Of a stretch of 64,000 nt of DNA, positions 25,785-35,009 are shown piece by piece. The DNA is from Paenibacillus woosongensis (GTDB lineage: Bacteria; Bacillota; Bacilli; Paenibacillales; Paenibacillaceae), in NCBI RefSeq assembly GCF_030122845.1, contig NZ_CP126084.1, positions 2,480,001 through 2,544,000 of the forward strand, in the 5' to 3' direction. The notes under the pieces are model-generated. The model saw nothing but the letters and a program-made list of their open reading frames with translations, was not told where the DNA came from and searched no databases. The stretch's first letter is position 1; each line of letters opens with the position of its first letter. The position numbers and the translations under genes were made by a program.

Positions 25785-27741
25785 ATGAGAAAAAAAGGTT
25801 TTGTATTACTGGTCGCCGCCATGCTGTTTCTACACAGCATCATAGGTCCCGGATTTGCATCGGCGAACACGCCCCTGGGCAGCTCCAGTAACAGTAAGAG
25901 CATTTTGACCAAGGTCATGCTGAAGGATGCGGCAGGCAGCGTCATTGACGCTGTCTATAATCCGAATGCCGACCCGGTGGTCATGGGAGCGCCGGTGACC
26001 CTGGAATATGAATGGGAGCTTGAGAACGGTCATGATTACGTAGCCGGGAGCACGTTTGAGTTCGATATTCCACAGGAATTCGAGCTGTACAACAGCGTAA
26101 ATGGCATTCTCGAAATTAGCGGTTTAGAAATCAGTAATTTCGCTGCCTCCAAAAACGGCCATGTGATTGTTACCTTCGATGAAGATGTAAGCGGGTATTC
26201 TGACGTGGGCGGGACGATTATTTTCAACACCAATTTTAGCAAGACGGCGATAACGGGCAGTACCGAGGTGGCTATTCCGTTTCCGGTCCGCGGGGGATAA
26301 ACAGATTCACTGGTCGATCGATGTCAACACTTTGCTTGAACGGATCGATCAGGCTGTAATCACGGATGAGACACCCCCGGGCCTATCTCTGGATGTTTCC
26401 TCGATCCAAGTTCATAAGTTGAACGTTAACGTGGACGGCAGCACGCAGCTTGGGGCTCCCGTTCTATCAGGCTACACGCTCGACACACAGTCCCTGGACG
26501 GCTTTAGAATCGAATTTGACAGTCGCTCGATTCGGCATATCGGATAACGTCTACGACGAATGTCGGCAACGGCGATGAAACGAGCTTCACCAATACGGCG
26601 AAGCTGACGGGAAGCAAATCTGCTGAAGCATCAAAAACAGTGCCGATTCAGCGCCCCGAGGTATTGAGCAAGAGATTGGAGAGCTATGACGAGCAGACTC
26701 GAACAATGACCTGGGTGATCGAATATAACTTTAGAGGCAAGCATATTCCGCAGGGGATTTTGGAAGACCGCTTTAATGACACTCAGCATTTGGTAGCGGG
26801 AACGCTTGAAGTTCGCGATCGGGAAACGGCACGCTTCTGAGCGAAGGAACGGGCAAGGTGGAGAGTTTGTATCCAAAGGCGGAGAGCAAAACGACGATAG
26901 AATTGATTGGACGATCTATATCAACCGCGGACAATCCTATGTCGAGGATGCCAAAATCATTGTCGAGCCGACACCGAATCAGGTGCTTGTCGAGGATTCT
27001 TTCCGTTTGTACAAAGCAAAGGTTGGCGCCAGCGGAGTTAGCACCGATAACGGGCTTGACGCCGCTTCAGGAAGGTGTCGATTATACACTGGTCATCGCT
27101 CCGGACGATTCGTCCCAAATGCTGGAAGGCGCTGTATTCGTATTGCAGGATGCCAAAGGTAAAAGACCGGCGATTACGAAAACGACGGATGTTGATGGCA
27201 AAGCACTGTTTACCGATTTGCTGTATGGTGACTATGTACTGGAAGGCTTCAGGCTCCTGCAGGCTACGAACTGCTTGACGCTCCGATCAGTGTCACAATA
27301 GACTCCGGTATTAAGGCCGACGGCAATGTTAAGAGAGTGGCTGTTGCCAATGAAAGAGAGGCGGAACCACCGGTAACACCGCCAGTAGCGCCGCCGGTTA
27401 CCACACCGGAAGAGCCGGAGCCGGAAAACCCGGCAGTAGCTCAGGAGCCCGTGGAGACCGGCGAGGATGGCGAATCCGCAGAAAATGCCTCGACTGGCGA
27501 GGGGAATCCGCCTCAATCCGAGGCAAGCGGTCAAAATCATGAAGAACAAACGAATGCCAATGACGGTAAAAATGTGTCAGGAGCTGGTGAAGGAGCCCAG
27601 GATCATCCGAGTAAATCGGACATGGGTGTGACCAAGCTGCCGAAAACGGGAGAAAGCTCTGATCTGCCTTACTATGCAGCAGGATTGGCGATCATTGCCG
27701 CCGGAATCTATTTACGGCGAAGAACAACCAAACAAGCTTAG
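25785..27741 (+). pseudogene. LPXTG/Cna-B cell-wall adhesin, broken by frameshifts
   Basis: The translated pieces together form a Gram-positive surface protein. A signal peptide (MRKKGFVLLVAAMLFLH...ASANT) is followed by collagen-binding/SpaA-type Ig-like strands (VTLEYEWELENGHDYVAGS, TFEFDIPQEFEL). A Cna-B repeat (GAVFVLQDAKG...LFTDLLYGDYVLEG...APAGYELLDAP) comes next, then a Pro/Glu-rich wall spacer and the sorting signal LPKTGESSD with a hydrophobic helix and RRRTTKQ tail. The pieces lie in different frames: the reading frame changes near 26296 (a run of five G), 26530, 26820, 26880, 27055 and 27250, so no full product can be made. Neighbouring genes are intact, which argues against poor sequence in general. 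Length is also short for this family, so internal deletions are likely. Confidence 0.85.
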
Positions 27742-27747
27742 ATGAAG

Positions 27748-27785
27748 AATCCTTTCTCGGCAATTGCCGGGAAAGGATTTTTTTT
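27748..27785 (+). terminator. Terminator after the broken adhesin
   Basis: AATCCTTTCTCGGC / GCCGGGAAAGGATT hairpin followed by a run of eight T. Confidence 0.88.
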
Positions 27786-27849
27786 GTTCATAAAAGTTGA
27801 GAAATTGTATAGAAACAGATTGTATACTGGGCAAATCATACTAGAAACA

Positions 27850-28251
27850 AGAATGGATAGACAGGAAATGCTTCTGCAGGATATTGAAAACGCTGAGCAA
27901 AGCCGCAGGCAAGCAGACAGCATTGATCTAAACGCCTGCAATCAAGTTATGCGCAGGTAACCCAGTAGCTTGAAGAAATGAATACGGAGTCTGGGCCGGC
28001 GATTGCCCATACGAAGCTTAATAATTTTGAGGAGGAAGAGGGATTGGGGACGATCCTCATCGATGTTATTGATTTGAAGCTGCCGATATTGGAAGGCGCT
28101 ACTAAGCAAAATTTGCAGCATGTGGCCGCGCATATGACGGAGACCGCCCCCCTTGATTACTTGCGATCTGCTGGTTAACCCTACCCATCGATTGATTGTT
28201 CATGCCAAGCAGGACGTCCGGGAAGGCGGACAAGCAGCGGGAAATGAGTAG
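27850..28251 (+). pseudogene. Sortase remnant (internal deletion, frameshifts)
   Basis: Two parts of a transpeptidase of the sortase family are recognisable in different frames. The first (about 27990-28150) reads GTILIDVIDLKLPILEGATK and then NLQHVAAHMTETAPL, the strand pair before the active-site His. The second (28153-28251) reads LITCDLLVNPTHRLIVHAK with the TLxTC-type active-site Cys and ends with a stop at 28249-28251. The segment between them, which should contain the catalytic His, is missing, and the N-terminal membrane anchor region is interrupted by a stop at 27958. It lies directly after the LPXTG adhesin that such an enzyme would anchor. Both are dead, so the substrate and its sortase decayed together. 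Confidence 0.75.
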
Positions 28252-28316
28252 ACTTCCCTTATCAATTTTGTTGTGAGGCATGCTCTACAATCTTACCGTA
28301 AAGGAATTGTTGATCC

Positions 28317-31300
28317 TTGTCCATTTCAAAAAAGCAGATGACAACGAAAAAAGTATTTATTTATCTCGGTATATTTTTACTTGTGTTGGCCAGCCTGAGA
28401 CTGGTATGGTGCTCCTTTCGCATCATGCCCGAGCATCCTCAGGCAGAACGCGGAGAACTGGACCTTAGACATTGGCAGTTCAGCGATCGGCAGGTTATTA
28501 CACTAAATGGAGAGTGGGAATTCTACCCTGGGCATTTTGTAAGCCCCGCAGCAAGCGGAGAGCAGCGGGATGAACTCGATAGACTCTACATGCAGGTGCC
28601 GGGAAAATGGAGCTCTTCCATAAATCAAAAATTCGGCTATGGAACTTACCGCCTTCGGGTTTTGATTCAGGATACGGACGGCGTATATTCGATTCAGCTT
28701 CCGAATGTCCAGTCAGCAACACGATTGTATATAAACGGTCAAATGTATGGCGAAATGGGCCCTGCAGAGACAAAGGAACACAACAAAGCAAGAAACGTTC
28801 CTTATTCCGTTAATTTTCACACTGCTAAATCTGAAGTTGAGGTTCTCCTCCATGTCTCGAATTTTCATATCTACGGCATGGGCGGTATAGTACAGTCCGT
28901 AAAATTTGGAACGGCTGCGGCCATGATGAATGAGAGGCTGCTGTCCGAAATGCTGCAGATCGTCGCATGCGTAGTATTGCTGCTGCATGGCATATATGCC
29001 GGGATTTTGTTTGCGCTTGGTCATCGCGGCAAAGAATTGCTTTACTTTGCGCTTATGATATTTTTTGCCGTCCTCTCCGTGTTGACGGATGACGACAAGC
29101 TGCTTCTGGCCTGGCTGCCTATCCCAATGGCATGGGTCTTTAAGCTGAAGATTATCATCTACATTTGCTTGGCTATTTTTCTGATGCTGTGCACGAAATC
29201 TCTTCTAGGCCGAAAAGAGAATAGAAGAACCGTTCGCGCGCTTCTCGTGTTTAGCGCTGCAGGCATGCTGCTCATGTTCGGCTTGCCGGACCGCTATTTG
29301 AGAGTAGGCAATCATCTACTGCTTGTCATCATGCTTGCTGTCATTATACTTGTTCCATACTTCGCATTCCGCTCCATTCGGGAAGGAGAGAAGTCGGCCG
29401 TTTTCATTCTTATGGCGGCGGCTGCCGTTTCCATAAATATATTTATTGGCGGGATCATCAAGAGTAGATTTTGGGCGGATATGCCTTACTACCCGCTGGA
29501 TTTGATCATTGCATTTGTCAGTTTTGCGGCCTTCTGGTTCATCCGGTTCGCACAGACGACATTTCATGCGAAAAAGCTTGCTGAACGGCTGCAAGAGGAA
29601 GACAAGCGAAAAGACGAGTTCCTCGCCAATACTTCACACGAATTGCGTAATCCGCTGCATGGCATGATCAACATGGCACAGGCGGTGCTTGATAATGGAC
29701 AGAATCGTCTGATAGACAGGCATCGCAGCGACCTGAAGCTCTTGATCCAGATCGGTCAGCGCCTGTCGCTTCAGCTCAATGATCTGCTGGACGTTTCATT
29801 GCTCCGAGAGGGACAAATCCGGCTGTATAAGCAGAGCGTGAGTGTGCAGGCGACGGCTTCCGGCGTAGTCGAGATGCTTCGTTATTTAAGCGATGCGAAA
29901 AAGCTGGAAATGGTGCTGGACGTGTCTGATTCGTTTCCGCGAGTTCTTGCCGACGAGAACAGGCTGGTGCAAATCCTCTTCAATTTGCTGCATAACGCGA
30001 TTAAATATACGAACGAAGGCTTCATCGTACTGTCGGCGGAAGTGCATGAGAACCAGGCTCGTATCTACGTTAGAGACACTGGCATCGGCATGGACGAAGA
30101 GACACAGCGCAGAGTATTTCTACCGTATCATCAGGGGACTTCTGATGCACCGGCCATACAAGGTGGATTGGGACTAGGGCTCAGCATTTGCAAGCAATTT
30201 GTCGAGCTGCATGGAAGCAGCTTGGAGCTGCAATCCGAGCCCGGTCAAGGCTCCGTGTTCAGCTTCTCGCTACCTCTGGCCGTGGCCGATCAGGATAAAG
30301 CGGCGCCAGATCCAGGGAAATCCGGGGAGGACGATGCGGCCTATCTATTTTTAACTTCTTCTGACAGGTTAGCCGAGCCGGCCGTTACGGAGGAATCCGC
30401 TCCGGAGCAGGAAACGGCCCAGTGGGACAGCCAGCCCAAAATTATTGCTGTGGATGACGATCCCGTAAATCTGAAAATACTGCAGCATATCCTTTCTCAA
30501 GAGCATTATCATATTTCGGCCGTAACCACCGCCGAGGAAGCGTTGCAGCTCCTTGACTCGGGAGAGTGGGACCTCGTCATTTCCGATGTCATGATGCCAA
30601 ATATATCGGGGTACGAACTGACGCGGGAAATTCGCCGCAAATATACGATTTCCGAGCTGCCGATCCTGCTCCTGACGGCAAGAAGCAGGTCTCAGGATAT
30701 CGAAGCCGGGTTCAAGGCCGGAGCGAATGATTACTTAAGCAAGCCAATGGATGCGCTGGAGCTAAAAACAAGGGTGCAGGCTTTGATCGCCTTAAAGCGG
30801 TCGATTATGGAGCGTCTGCATATGGAGGCCGCTTGGCTTCAGGCACAGATTCAGCCGCACTTTCTGTATAACACGCTAAACTCCGTGGCATCGCTCAGTG
30901 TTATGGATACGTCACGAATGGTAGTTCTTCTCGAGCGGTTTGGCAGCTATTTGCGGACCAGTTTTGATGTGCGCAATTTACAGCGGCTCGTGCCGATTGA
31001 ACATGAGCTTGAGATGCTGCATTCTTATCTCTACATTGAGAAGGAGCGCTTCGGTGACCGTCTGCAGGTGGTCTGGGACTTGGAGGATTACAGCAGCGTT
31101 CAGATACCTCCCCTATCCATGCAGCCCATCGTGGAAAATTCGGTCAGACACGGCCTGCTGACACGGGTAAGCGGAGGTACGGTAACGATCTGCATCCATA
31201 ATCACCCAGACTATACAGAGATCATCGTTGAGGATGACGGTGTAGGCATTGAGGAAGAGAAGCTGCGATGCCTGCTTGAGACCGACTCCCATTCGCGCCG

Positions 31301-31424
31301 CGGGATCGGGCTTATCAATACAGACCGGCGCTTGAAGCAGCTCTATGGACAGGGTTTACATATAAGCAGCGTTCCTGGCGAAGGAACAAGGGTGGCTTTT
31401 CAGATACCTAAGCCCAAATCATAG
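28317..31424 (+). CDS. Hybrid histidine kinase with 7TMR-DISM sensor and two kinase modules
   Basis: 1035 residues. N-terminal helix (about 12-30), an extracytoplasmic beta domain with LNGEWEFYPG (7TMR-DISM extracellular type), seven helices (about 210-405), HisKA with NTSHELRNPLHGMINM (His near 441), HATPase with GLGLGLSICKQF, a receiver with Asp in ISDVMMPNISGYE (near 757), and finally a second kinase module of LytS type with QIQPHFLYNTLNS (near 845) and its own ATPase (DDGVGIEEEK). The start is TTG at 28317 with AAAGGA upstream. One protein thus holds two kinase cores of different classes. It pairs logically with the SARP-type regulator at 23889, although the broken surface-protein locus separates them. 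Signal unknown. Confidence 0.85.
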   Translation: MSISKKQMTTKKVFIYLGIFLLVLASLRLVWCSFRIMPEHPQAERGELDLRHWQFSDRQVITLNGEWEFYPGHFVSPAASGEQRDELDRLYMQVPGKWSSSINQKFGYGTYRLRVLIQDTDGVYSIQLPNVQSATRLYINGQMYGEMGPAETKEHNKARNVPYSVNFHTAKSEVEVLLHVSNFHIYGMGGIVQSVKFGTAAAMMNERLLSEMLQIVACVVLLLHGIYAGILFALGHRGKELLYFALMIFFAVLSVLTDDDKLLLAWLPIPMAWVFKLKIIIYICLAIFLMLCTKSLLGRKENRRTVRALLVFSAAGMLLMFGLPDRYLRVGNHLLLVIMLAVIILVPYFAFRSIREGEKSAVFILMAAAAVSINIFIGGIIKSRFWADMPYYPLDLIIAFVSFAAFWFIRFAQTTFHAKKLAERLQEEDKRKDEFLANTSHELRNPLHGMINMAQAVLDNGQNRLIDRHRSDLKLLIQIGQRLSLQLNDLLDVSLLREGQIRLYKQSVSVQATASGVVEMLRYLSDAKKLEMVLDVSDSFPRVLADENRLVQILFNLLHNAIKYTNEGFIVLSAEVHENQARIYVRDTGIGMDEETQRRVFLPYHQGTSDAPAIQGGLGLGLSICKQFVELHGSSLELQSEPGQGSVFSFSLPLAVADQDKAAPDPGKSGEDDAAYLFLTSSDRLAEPAVTEESAPEQETAQWDSQPKIIAVDDDPVNLKILQHILSQEHYHISAVTTAEEALQLLDSGEWDLVISDVMMPNISGYELTREIRRKYTISELPILLLTARSRSQDIEAGFKAGANDYLSKPMDALELKTRVQALIALKRSIMERLHMEAAWLQAQIQPHFLYNTLNSVASLSVMDTSRMVVLLERFGSYLRTSFDVRNLQRLVPIEHELEMLHSYLYIEKERFGDRLQVVWDLEDYSSVQIPPLSMQPIVENSVRHGLLTRVSGGTVTICIHNHPDYTEIIVEDDGVGIEEEKLRCLLETDSHSRRGIGLINTDRRLKQLYGQGLHISSVPGEGTRVAFQIPKPKS

Positions 31425-31469
31425 CCTGACCGACCTTGAATCTTTGCTGTTTATAGTTCTTTTTATGAA

Positions 31470-32153
31470 ATGGGATGTGATAAGAGTATGGCAGAACATG
31501 CAGGAACGATGTATATCATTATCATCGGAGTTTTAAGTGCAGTGCTTGTCGGGATGACCATTGTTCTCCGGTCGCTGCTCCGGGAGAGAACAGACCTGAT
31601 GAAGCTGGCTTATACCGATGCCGTCACTGGGCTTATGAATCGAAATGGTTTCGATCATTTCTGGGCACGTCATAAAGGGAAGGATCATCTGGCTGTATTG
31701 TCTCTAGATCTGGATCATTTCAAAGAGATAAATGACACGTACGGTCATATGGCGGGGGATCAGCTCCTGCATGATGTCAGTATCGGCCTGCGCCAAATCA
31801 CGAATAAAAACCAGTTGGCTTTTCGCATCGGAGGCGATGAGTTCGTGTTTATCATGAAAAATTGCGATCCGAACAAAGTGGAGATATTGGCGTCGCTAAT
31901 CTTGGATAAAATCAGCCGGCCGTTTGAAATTCAGGGGCGTAACATCAAGGTCACCGGGAGCATCGGGATCAGCATTAGTGAAGGGCGCAAGGTTGACCGC
32001 CAGCGAATGATGGCTGAAGCTGATCTCGCGATGTATCATGCCAAGAAGCTTGGCAGAAACCGATATTCACTTTACAGGGAGGAAAGACATAAGTATTTGA
32101 AGGAATTGGAATACACGCTTAGGAAGAAACATAAGAGAAAAATGCTATTTTAG
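31470..32153 (+). CDS. Diguanylate cyclase (GGDEF)
   Basis: 227 residues: one N-terminal helix (IIIGVLSAVLVGMTIVL) and a GGDEF domain with DAVTGLMNRNGF, DHFKEINDTYGH and FRIGGDEFVF (near residue 120), then ADLAMYHAKKLGRN. The active-site motif is intact, so it should make c-di-GMP from GTP at the membrane. No RxxD inhibitory site is clear. Start ATG at 31470; a second ATG at 31488 is possible and both have weak ribosome binding sites. Confidence 0.87.
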   Translation: MGCDKSMAEHAGTMYIIIIGVLSAVLVGMTIVLRSLLRERTDLMKLAYTDAVTGLMNRNGFDHFWARHKGKDHLAVLSLDLDHFKEINDTYGHMAGDQLLHDVSIGLRQITNKNQLAFRIGGDEFVFIMKNCDPNKVEILASLILDKISRPFEIQGRNIKVTGSIGISISEGRKVDRQRMMAEADLAMYHAKKLGRNRYSLYREERHKYLKELEYTLRKKHKRKMLF

Positions 32154-32166
32154 ATCCGTCCGTCAA

Positions 32167-32202
32167 AGACGCGTCATCCCTACAGGGGAGGCGCGTTTTT
32201 TG
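32167..32202 (+). terminator. Terminator after the GGDEF gene
   Basis: ACGCG...CCCTACAGGG...GCGCGT hairpin followed by six T. Confidence 0.7.
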
Positions 32203-32300
32203 CTATATCACGCTGTTCAAGCTTGCTGGACGGAAAGTTTAAGAAATTTGCAGCAAAATCTTAAGATAATCTTAATAATTTCTTACGCGGAAAGAAAACT

Positions 32301-33296
32301 ATGACCCCGATAATGGAAATATCGAATTCAACTGACCTATGCTTGCGCAAGGAGGAAAGGGGTTACCAGTTCTTGCGAAAAAAAGGGCTTGTACTGTTTG
32401 CAGTCATCGGACTGCTGCTCCTGGCCAACTCTCCGCAGCTTGATCATCTGCACCTGAGCGCGTCGGCGTTCATGAGTAAAGCAAAAGCGCAATGGCGTGT
32501 GATAACAGCCCCCGGGCTAGGTGGACTGGAAGGAAAATCCATGCTTGTTATGGATCGGGAGACCGGAAAAATCTTATATGCCCATAATGATAAAAAGCGA
32601 ATGTATCCTGCCAGCACAACCAAGATATTAACGGCGCTGATCGTGCTCGAAAGAGGCGATCCCGATGAGCTTGTAACGGTCGGCAAGGAAGCGCGGCTTC
32701 GTACAGCCGACGAGAGCACGGCAGGTCTCCACGAAGGGGACCAGCTGCCAGTTCGGGATCTGATCGCTGCGATGATGCTCCCCTCAGGGAACGATGCGGC
32801 CAGAACCGCGGCGGTATATATTGCGGAGAAAGAAACGGGCCGAAAGCTGGAGCCGGAGGAAGCGATCGCTTATTTTGCCGGGCTGATGAATCAGCGGGCT
32901 AAGGAGCTTGGTGCGAAGAACAGCCATTTCGTCAATCCGCACGGGCTGCATGATCCGGATCATTATACGACGGCGCGGGATATCGCAGTCATCGCCCAAG
33001 CTGCGATGAGTCAAGAAGCCTTTCAGGGCATCGTTGGCGAGGTGGTTCACTATAGAGAGGGTACGGGGGAAACCACTGCTTTTCGTAACCGCAACAGACT
33101 AATTCAAAGCGATAATGAGTGGTATTTTCAGGGAGCTAACGGCATCAAGACGGGATACACCGAGAAGGCAGGTTATTGTCTGGTCGGGTCGGCCGTCCGA
33201 AATGACAAAGAGTTGATTTCCGTTGTTCTTCATTCGACTGAGCAGGGAGTTTGGTCGGACTCGGTCAAATTGCTGGATTACGGATTCCAAAGCTAG
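32301..33296 (+). CDS. D-alanyl-D-alanine carboxypeptidase (DacF/S11 type)
   Basis: Serine peptidase S11 penicillin-binding protein of 331 residues. Active-site motifs are SxxK in PASTTK (near residue 104), SxN in PSGNDAA (near 158) and KTG in GIKTGYTEK (near 282). One N-terminal helix anchors it to the membrane or acts as a signal. The usual C-terminal beta domain and amphipathic anchor of DacA/DacF are absent, so it is a short form. The start is uncertain: ATG at 32301 has a weak ribosome binding site, while TTG at 32373 (MRKKGLVLFAV) has AAAGGGG about 10 nt upstream and gives a normal signal peptide. It trims peptidoglycan side chains outside the cell. An ECF sigma gene starts 29 nt downstream, suggesting an operon. 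Confidence 0.86.
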   Translation: MTPIMEISNSTDLCLRKEERGYQFLRKKGLVLFAVIGLLLLANSPQLDHLHLSASAFMSKAKAQWRVITAPGLGGLEGKSMLVMDRETGKILYAHNDKKRMYPASTTKILTALIVLERGDPDELVTVGKEARLRTADESTAGLHEGDQLPVRDLIAAMMLPSGNDAARTAAVYIAEKETGRKLEPEEAIAYFAGLMNQRAKELGAKNSHFVNPHGLHDPDHYTTARDIAVIAQAAMSQEAFQGIVGEVVHYREGTGETTAFRNRNRLIQSDNEWYFQGANGIKTGYTEKAGYCLVGSAVRNDKELISVVLHSTEQGVWSDSVKLLDYGFQS

Positions 33297-33325
33297 AGAG
33301 AGAATAACGAAGGGGAGAATAGGAA

Positions 33326-33826
33326 ATGAGCGTATTATCGATCGACAAAGCTTACCGTGATTATAAAAATGACGTATACCGGTATCTGTTTTACTTATGC
33401 CGGAACCACCACACCGCAGAGGATTTGACACAAGAGACGTTCTGCCGGGCATGGTCCCACCTGGAGCAGCTGCCGGAGAAAAAAGTGAAGCCCTGGCTGT
33501 TCCGGGTGTCGCATAATGCTTACATAGATAAGCTGCGCAAGGAGAGTCGTTCCTCTTCCTATGAAAATGAATTTTTTTATCAGTTTGCAGGCGAGGAGAC
33601 GCCGGAAACATGGATGCTTCGGGAGGAGAGCCGCCAGGAGCTTTACAGCCAATTGTTGCTGTTGAATCTAAATCAGCGTCAGGCCGTGCTGCTCTACGAC
33701 ATCCATGGTTTCTCTTATCAGGAAGCGGCGAATCTCATGGAAATTTCGTTGTCCAAATTCAAAATTACGCTATATCGCGCGAGACAAAGACTTCGCAACG
33801 AATCGAAGGCTACGGCGACCGCTTAA
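33326..33826 (+). CDS. ECF RNA polymerase sigma factor
   Basis: 166 residues with sigma region 2 (DVYRYLFYLC...AEDLTQETFCRAW), a short linker, and region 4 (LNLNQRQAVLLYDIHGFSYQEAANLMEIS). AAGGGGAGAATAGGAA precedes the ATG. It lies behind a carboxypeptidase gene, which fits a cell-envelope stress role, but no anti-sigma factor follows; the next gene is beyond a terminator. The anti-sigma factor must be elsewhere or absent. Confidence 0.85.
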   Translation: MSVLSIDKAYRDYKNDVYRYLFYLCRNHHTAEDLTQETFCRAWSHLEQLPEKKVKPWLFRVSHNAYIDKLRKESRSSSYENEFFYQFAGEETPETWMLREESRQELYSQLLLLNLNQRQAVLLYDIHGFSYQEAANLMEISLSKFKITLYRARQRLRNESKATATA

Positions 33827-33830
33827 CCAC

Positions 33831-33861
33831 AAAGGCTGGGGAAATATCCCCGGCCTTATTT
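33831..33861 (+). terminator. Terminator after the ECF sigma gene
   Basis: AAGGCtGGGGA / TCCCCgGCCTT stem followed by ATTTATTTT. Confidence 0.8.
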
Positions 33862-33874
33862 ATTTTAACGTTGT

Positions 33875-33888
33875 TGTAAGCGCTTTTA
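33875..33888. promoter_or_regulatory. cre-like site (CcpA) ahead of the catabolic operon
   Basis: TGTAAGCGCTTTTA matches the Bacillus cre core TGAAAGCGCTTTCA at 12 of 14 positions and lies about 100 bp before the first catabolic gene at 33990. It suggests repression when preferred sugars are present. Confidence 0.6.
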
Positions 33889-33989
33889 AGGTCGATTTAA
33901 AGACGTTGTCTTATAATAACGGCGATTCTAGAATGAAATCGACAGGAGGTATTGATTTCCATCTGATCATATAACTAGTAGAGGTGAGA

Positions 33990-35009
33990 ATGTTGAAAAC
34001 GATAAGCGAACTGGAGAGCAAGTTAAGCGAGCCTTCTGACCGTTTAATAGAGGATTTGTCCAAGCTGGATGGAGATATTCTCATCCTTGGCGTGGGCGGA
34101 AAAATGGGGCCAAGTCTGGCCAAGCTGGTGAAGCGAGGGATCGAGGCGGCTGGCATTAAGGCGAAAGTAACCGGCGTATCCCGCTTCTCCTCTGGCGATT
34201 TACGCGGCGAGCTGGAGTCGGCAGGCATTGAGACGATTGCAGCTGATCTGCTGGATGAAGCGGCGCTTGCCAAGCTGCCGTCCGCGCGCAATGTCATTTA
34301 TATGGCCGGTAACAAGTTTGGAACAACGGGCCGCGAGTATTTTACTTGGGCAATGAATGCCTATCTGCCGGGGCGCGTAGCTGAGAAGTTCCCGCGGTCG
34401 CGAATCGTCGCTTTTTCCTCGGGAAATATTTATCCGCTTACCCATATCGGGTCAGGCGGCGCCTCTGAGGAGACGCCTCCTGCACCTATTGGCGAATATG
34501 CGCAATCCTGCCTTGGCCGGGAACGAGTGTTTGAATATTTCTCCCGGAAAAATGGTACGCCACTCGTCAATTTTCGCTTAAATTATGCGATTGATCTGCG
34601 CTATGGCATCTTGTTAGAAATCGCTAAGGCGGTTAAAGAAGGGACGCCGATCGATGTAAGCATGGGCCAGGTCAATGTCATTTGGCAAGGGGATGCCAAT
34701 GAAATGGCGATCCGCTCTTTGCTGCTGTGTGACTCGCCTCCCGTCACGCTCAATATTACCGGACCAGAGACGGTATCGGTTCGTTGGATGGCGGAGCGTT
34801 TTGGCGAACTGCTTGGAACAGTTCCGCAATTTACCGGAACGGAGCAGTCTACGGCGCTCCTTAACAATGCCTCGCAATCCCATCGTCTGTTTGGCTATCC
34901 CCGCGTCACGCTCCGGCAAATGATGGAATGGACGGCCGGCTGGGTCGAAGCCGGTGGAAATACGTTGAACAAACCGACGCATTTCCAGGAACGGGCAGGT
35001 GCGTTCTAA
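33990..35009 (+). CDS. NAD(P)-binding epimerase/dehydratase-like protein, missing catalytic Lys
   Basis: Extended-SDR Rossmann protein of 339 residues. The dinucleotide loop ILILGVGGKMGPSLAKL is at residues about 29-45. The expected YxxxK appears as YAQSC in EYAQSCLGRERVFEYF, so the catalytic Lys is Cys; the catalytic function of the SDR fold may be lost or altered. GAGGTGAGA precedes ATG at 33990. The next gene starts within its stop codon (TAATG). It opens the large catabolic operon and may act on a sugar acid; the substrate is unknown. Confidence 0.75.
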   Translation: MLKTISELESKLSEPSDRLIEDLSKLDGDILILGVGGKMGPSLAKLVKRGIEAAGIKAKVTGVSRFSSGDLRGELESAGIETIAADLLDEAALAKLPSARNVIYMAGNKFGTTGREYFTWAMNAYLPGRVAEKFPRSRIVAFSSGNIYPLTHIGSGGASEETPPAPIGEYAQSCLGRERVFEYFSRKNGTPLVNFRLNYAIDLRYGILLEIAKAVKEGTPIDVSMGQVNVIWQGDANEMAIRSLLLCDSPPVTLNITGPETVSVRWMAERFGELLGTVPQFTGTEQSTALLNNASQSHRLFGYPRVTLRQMMEWTAGWVEAGGNTLNKPTHFQERAGAF

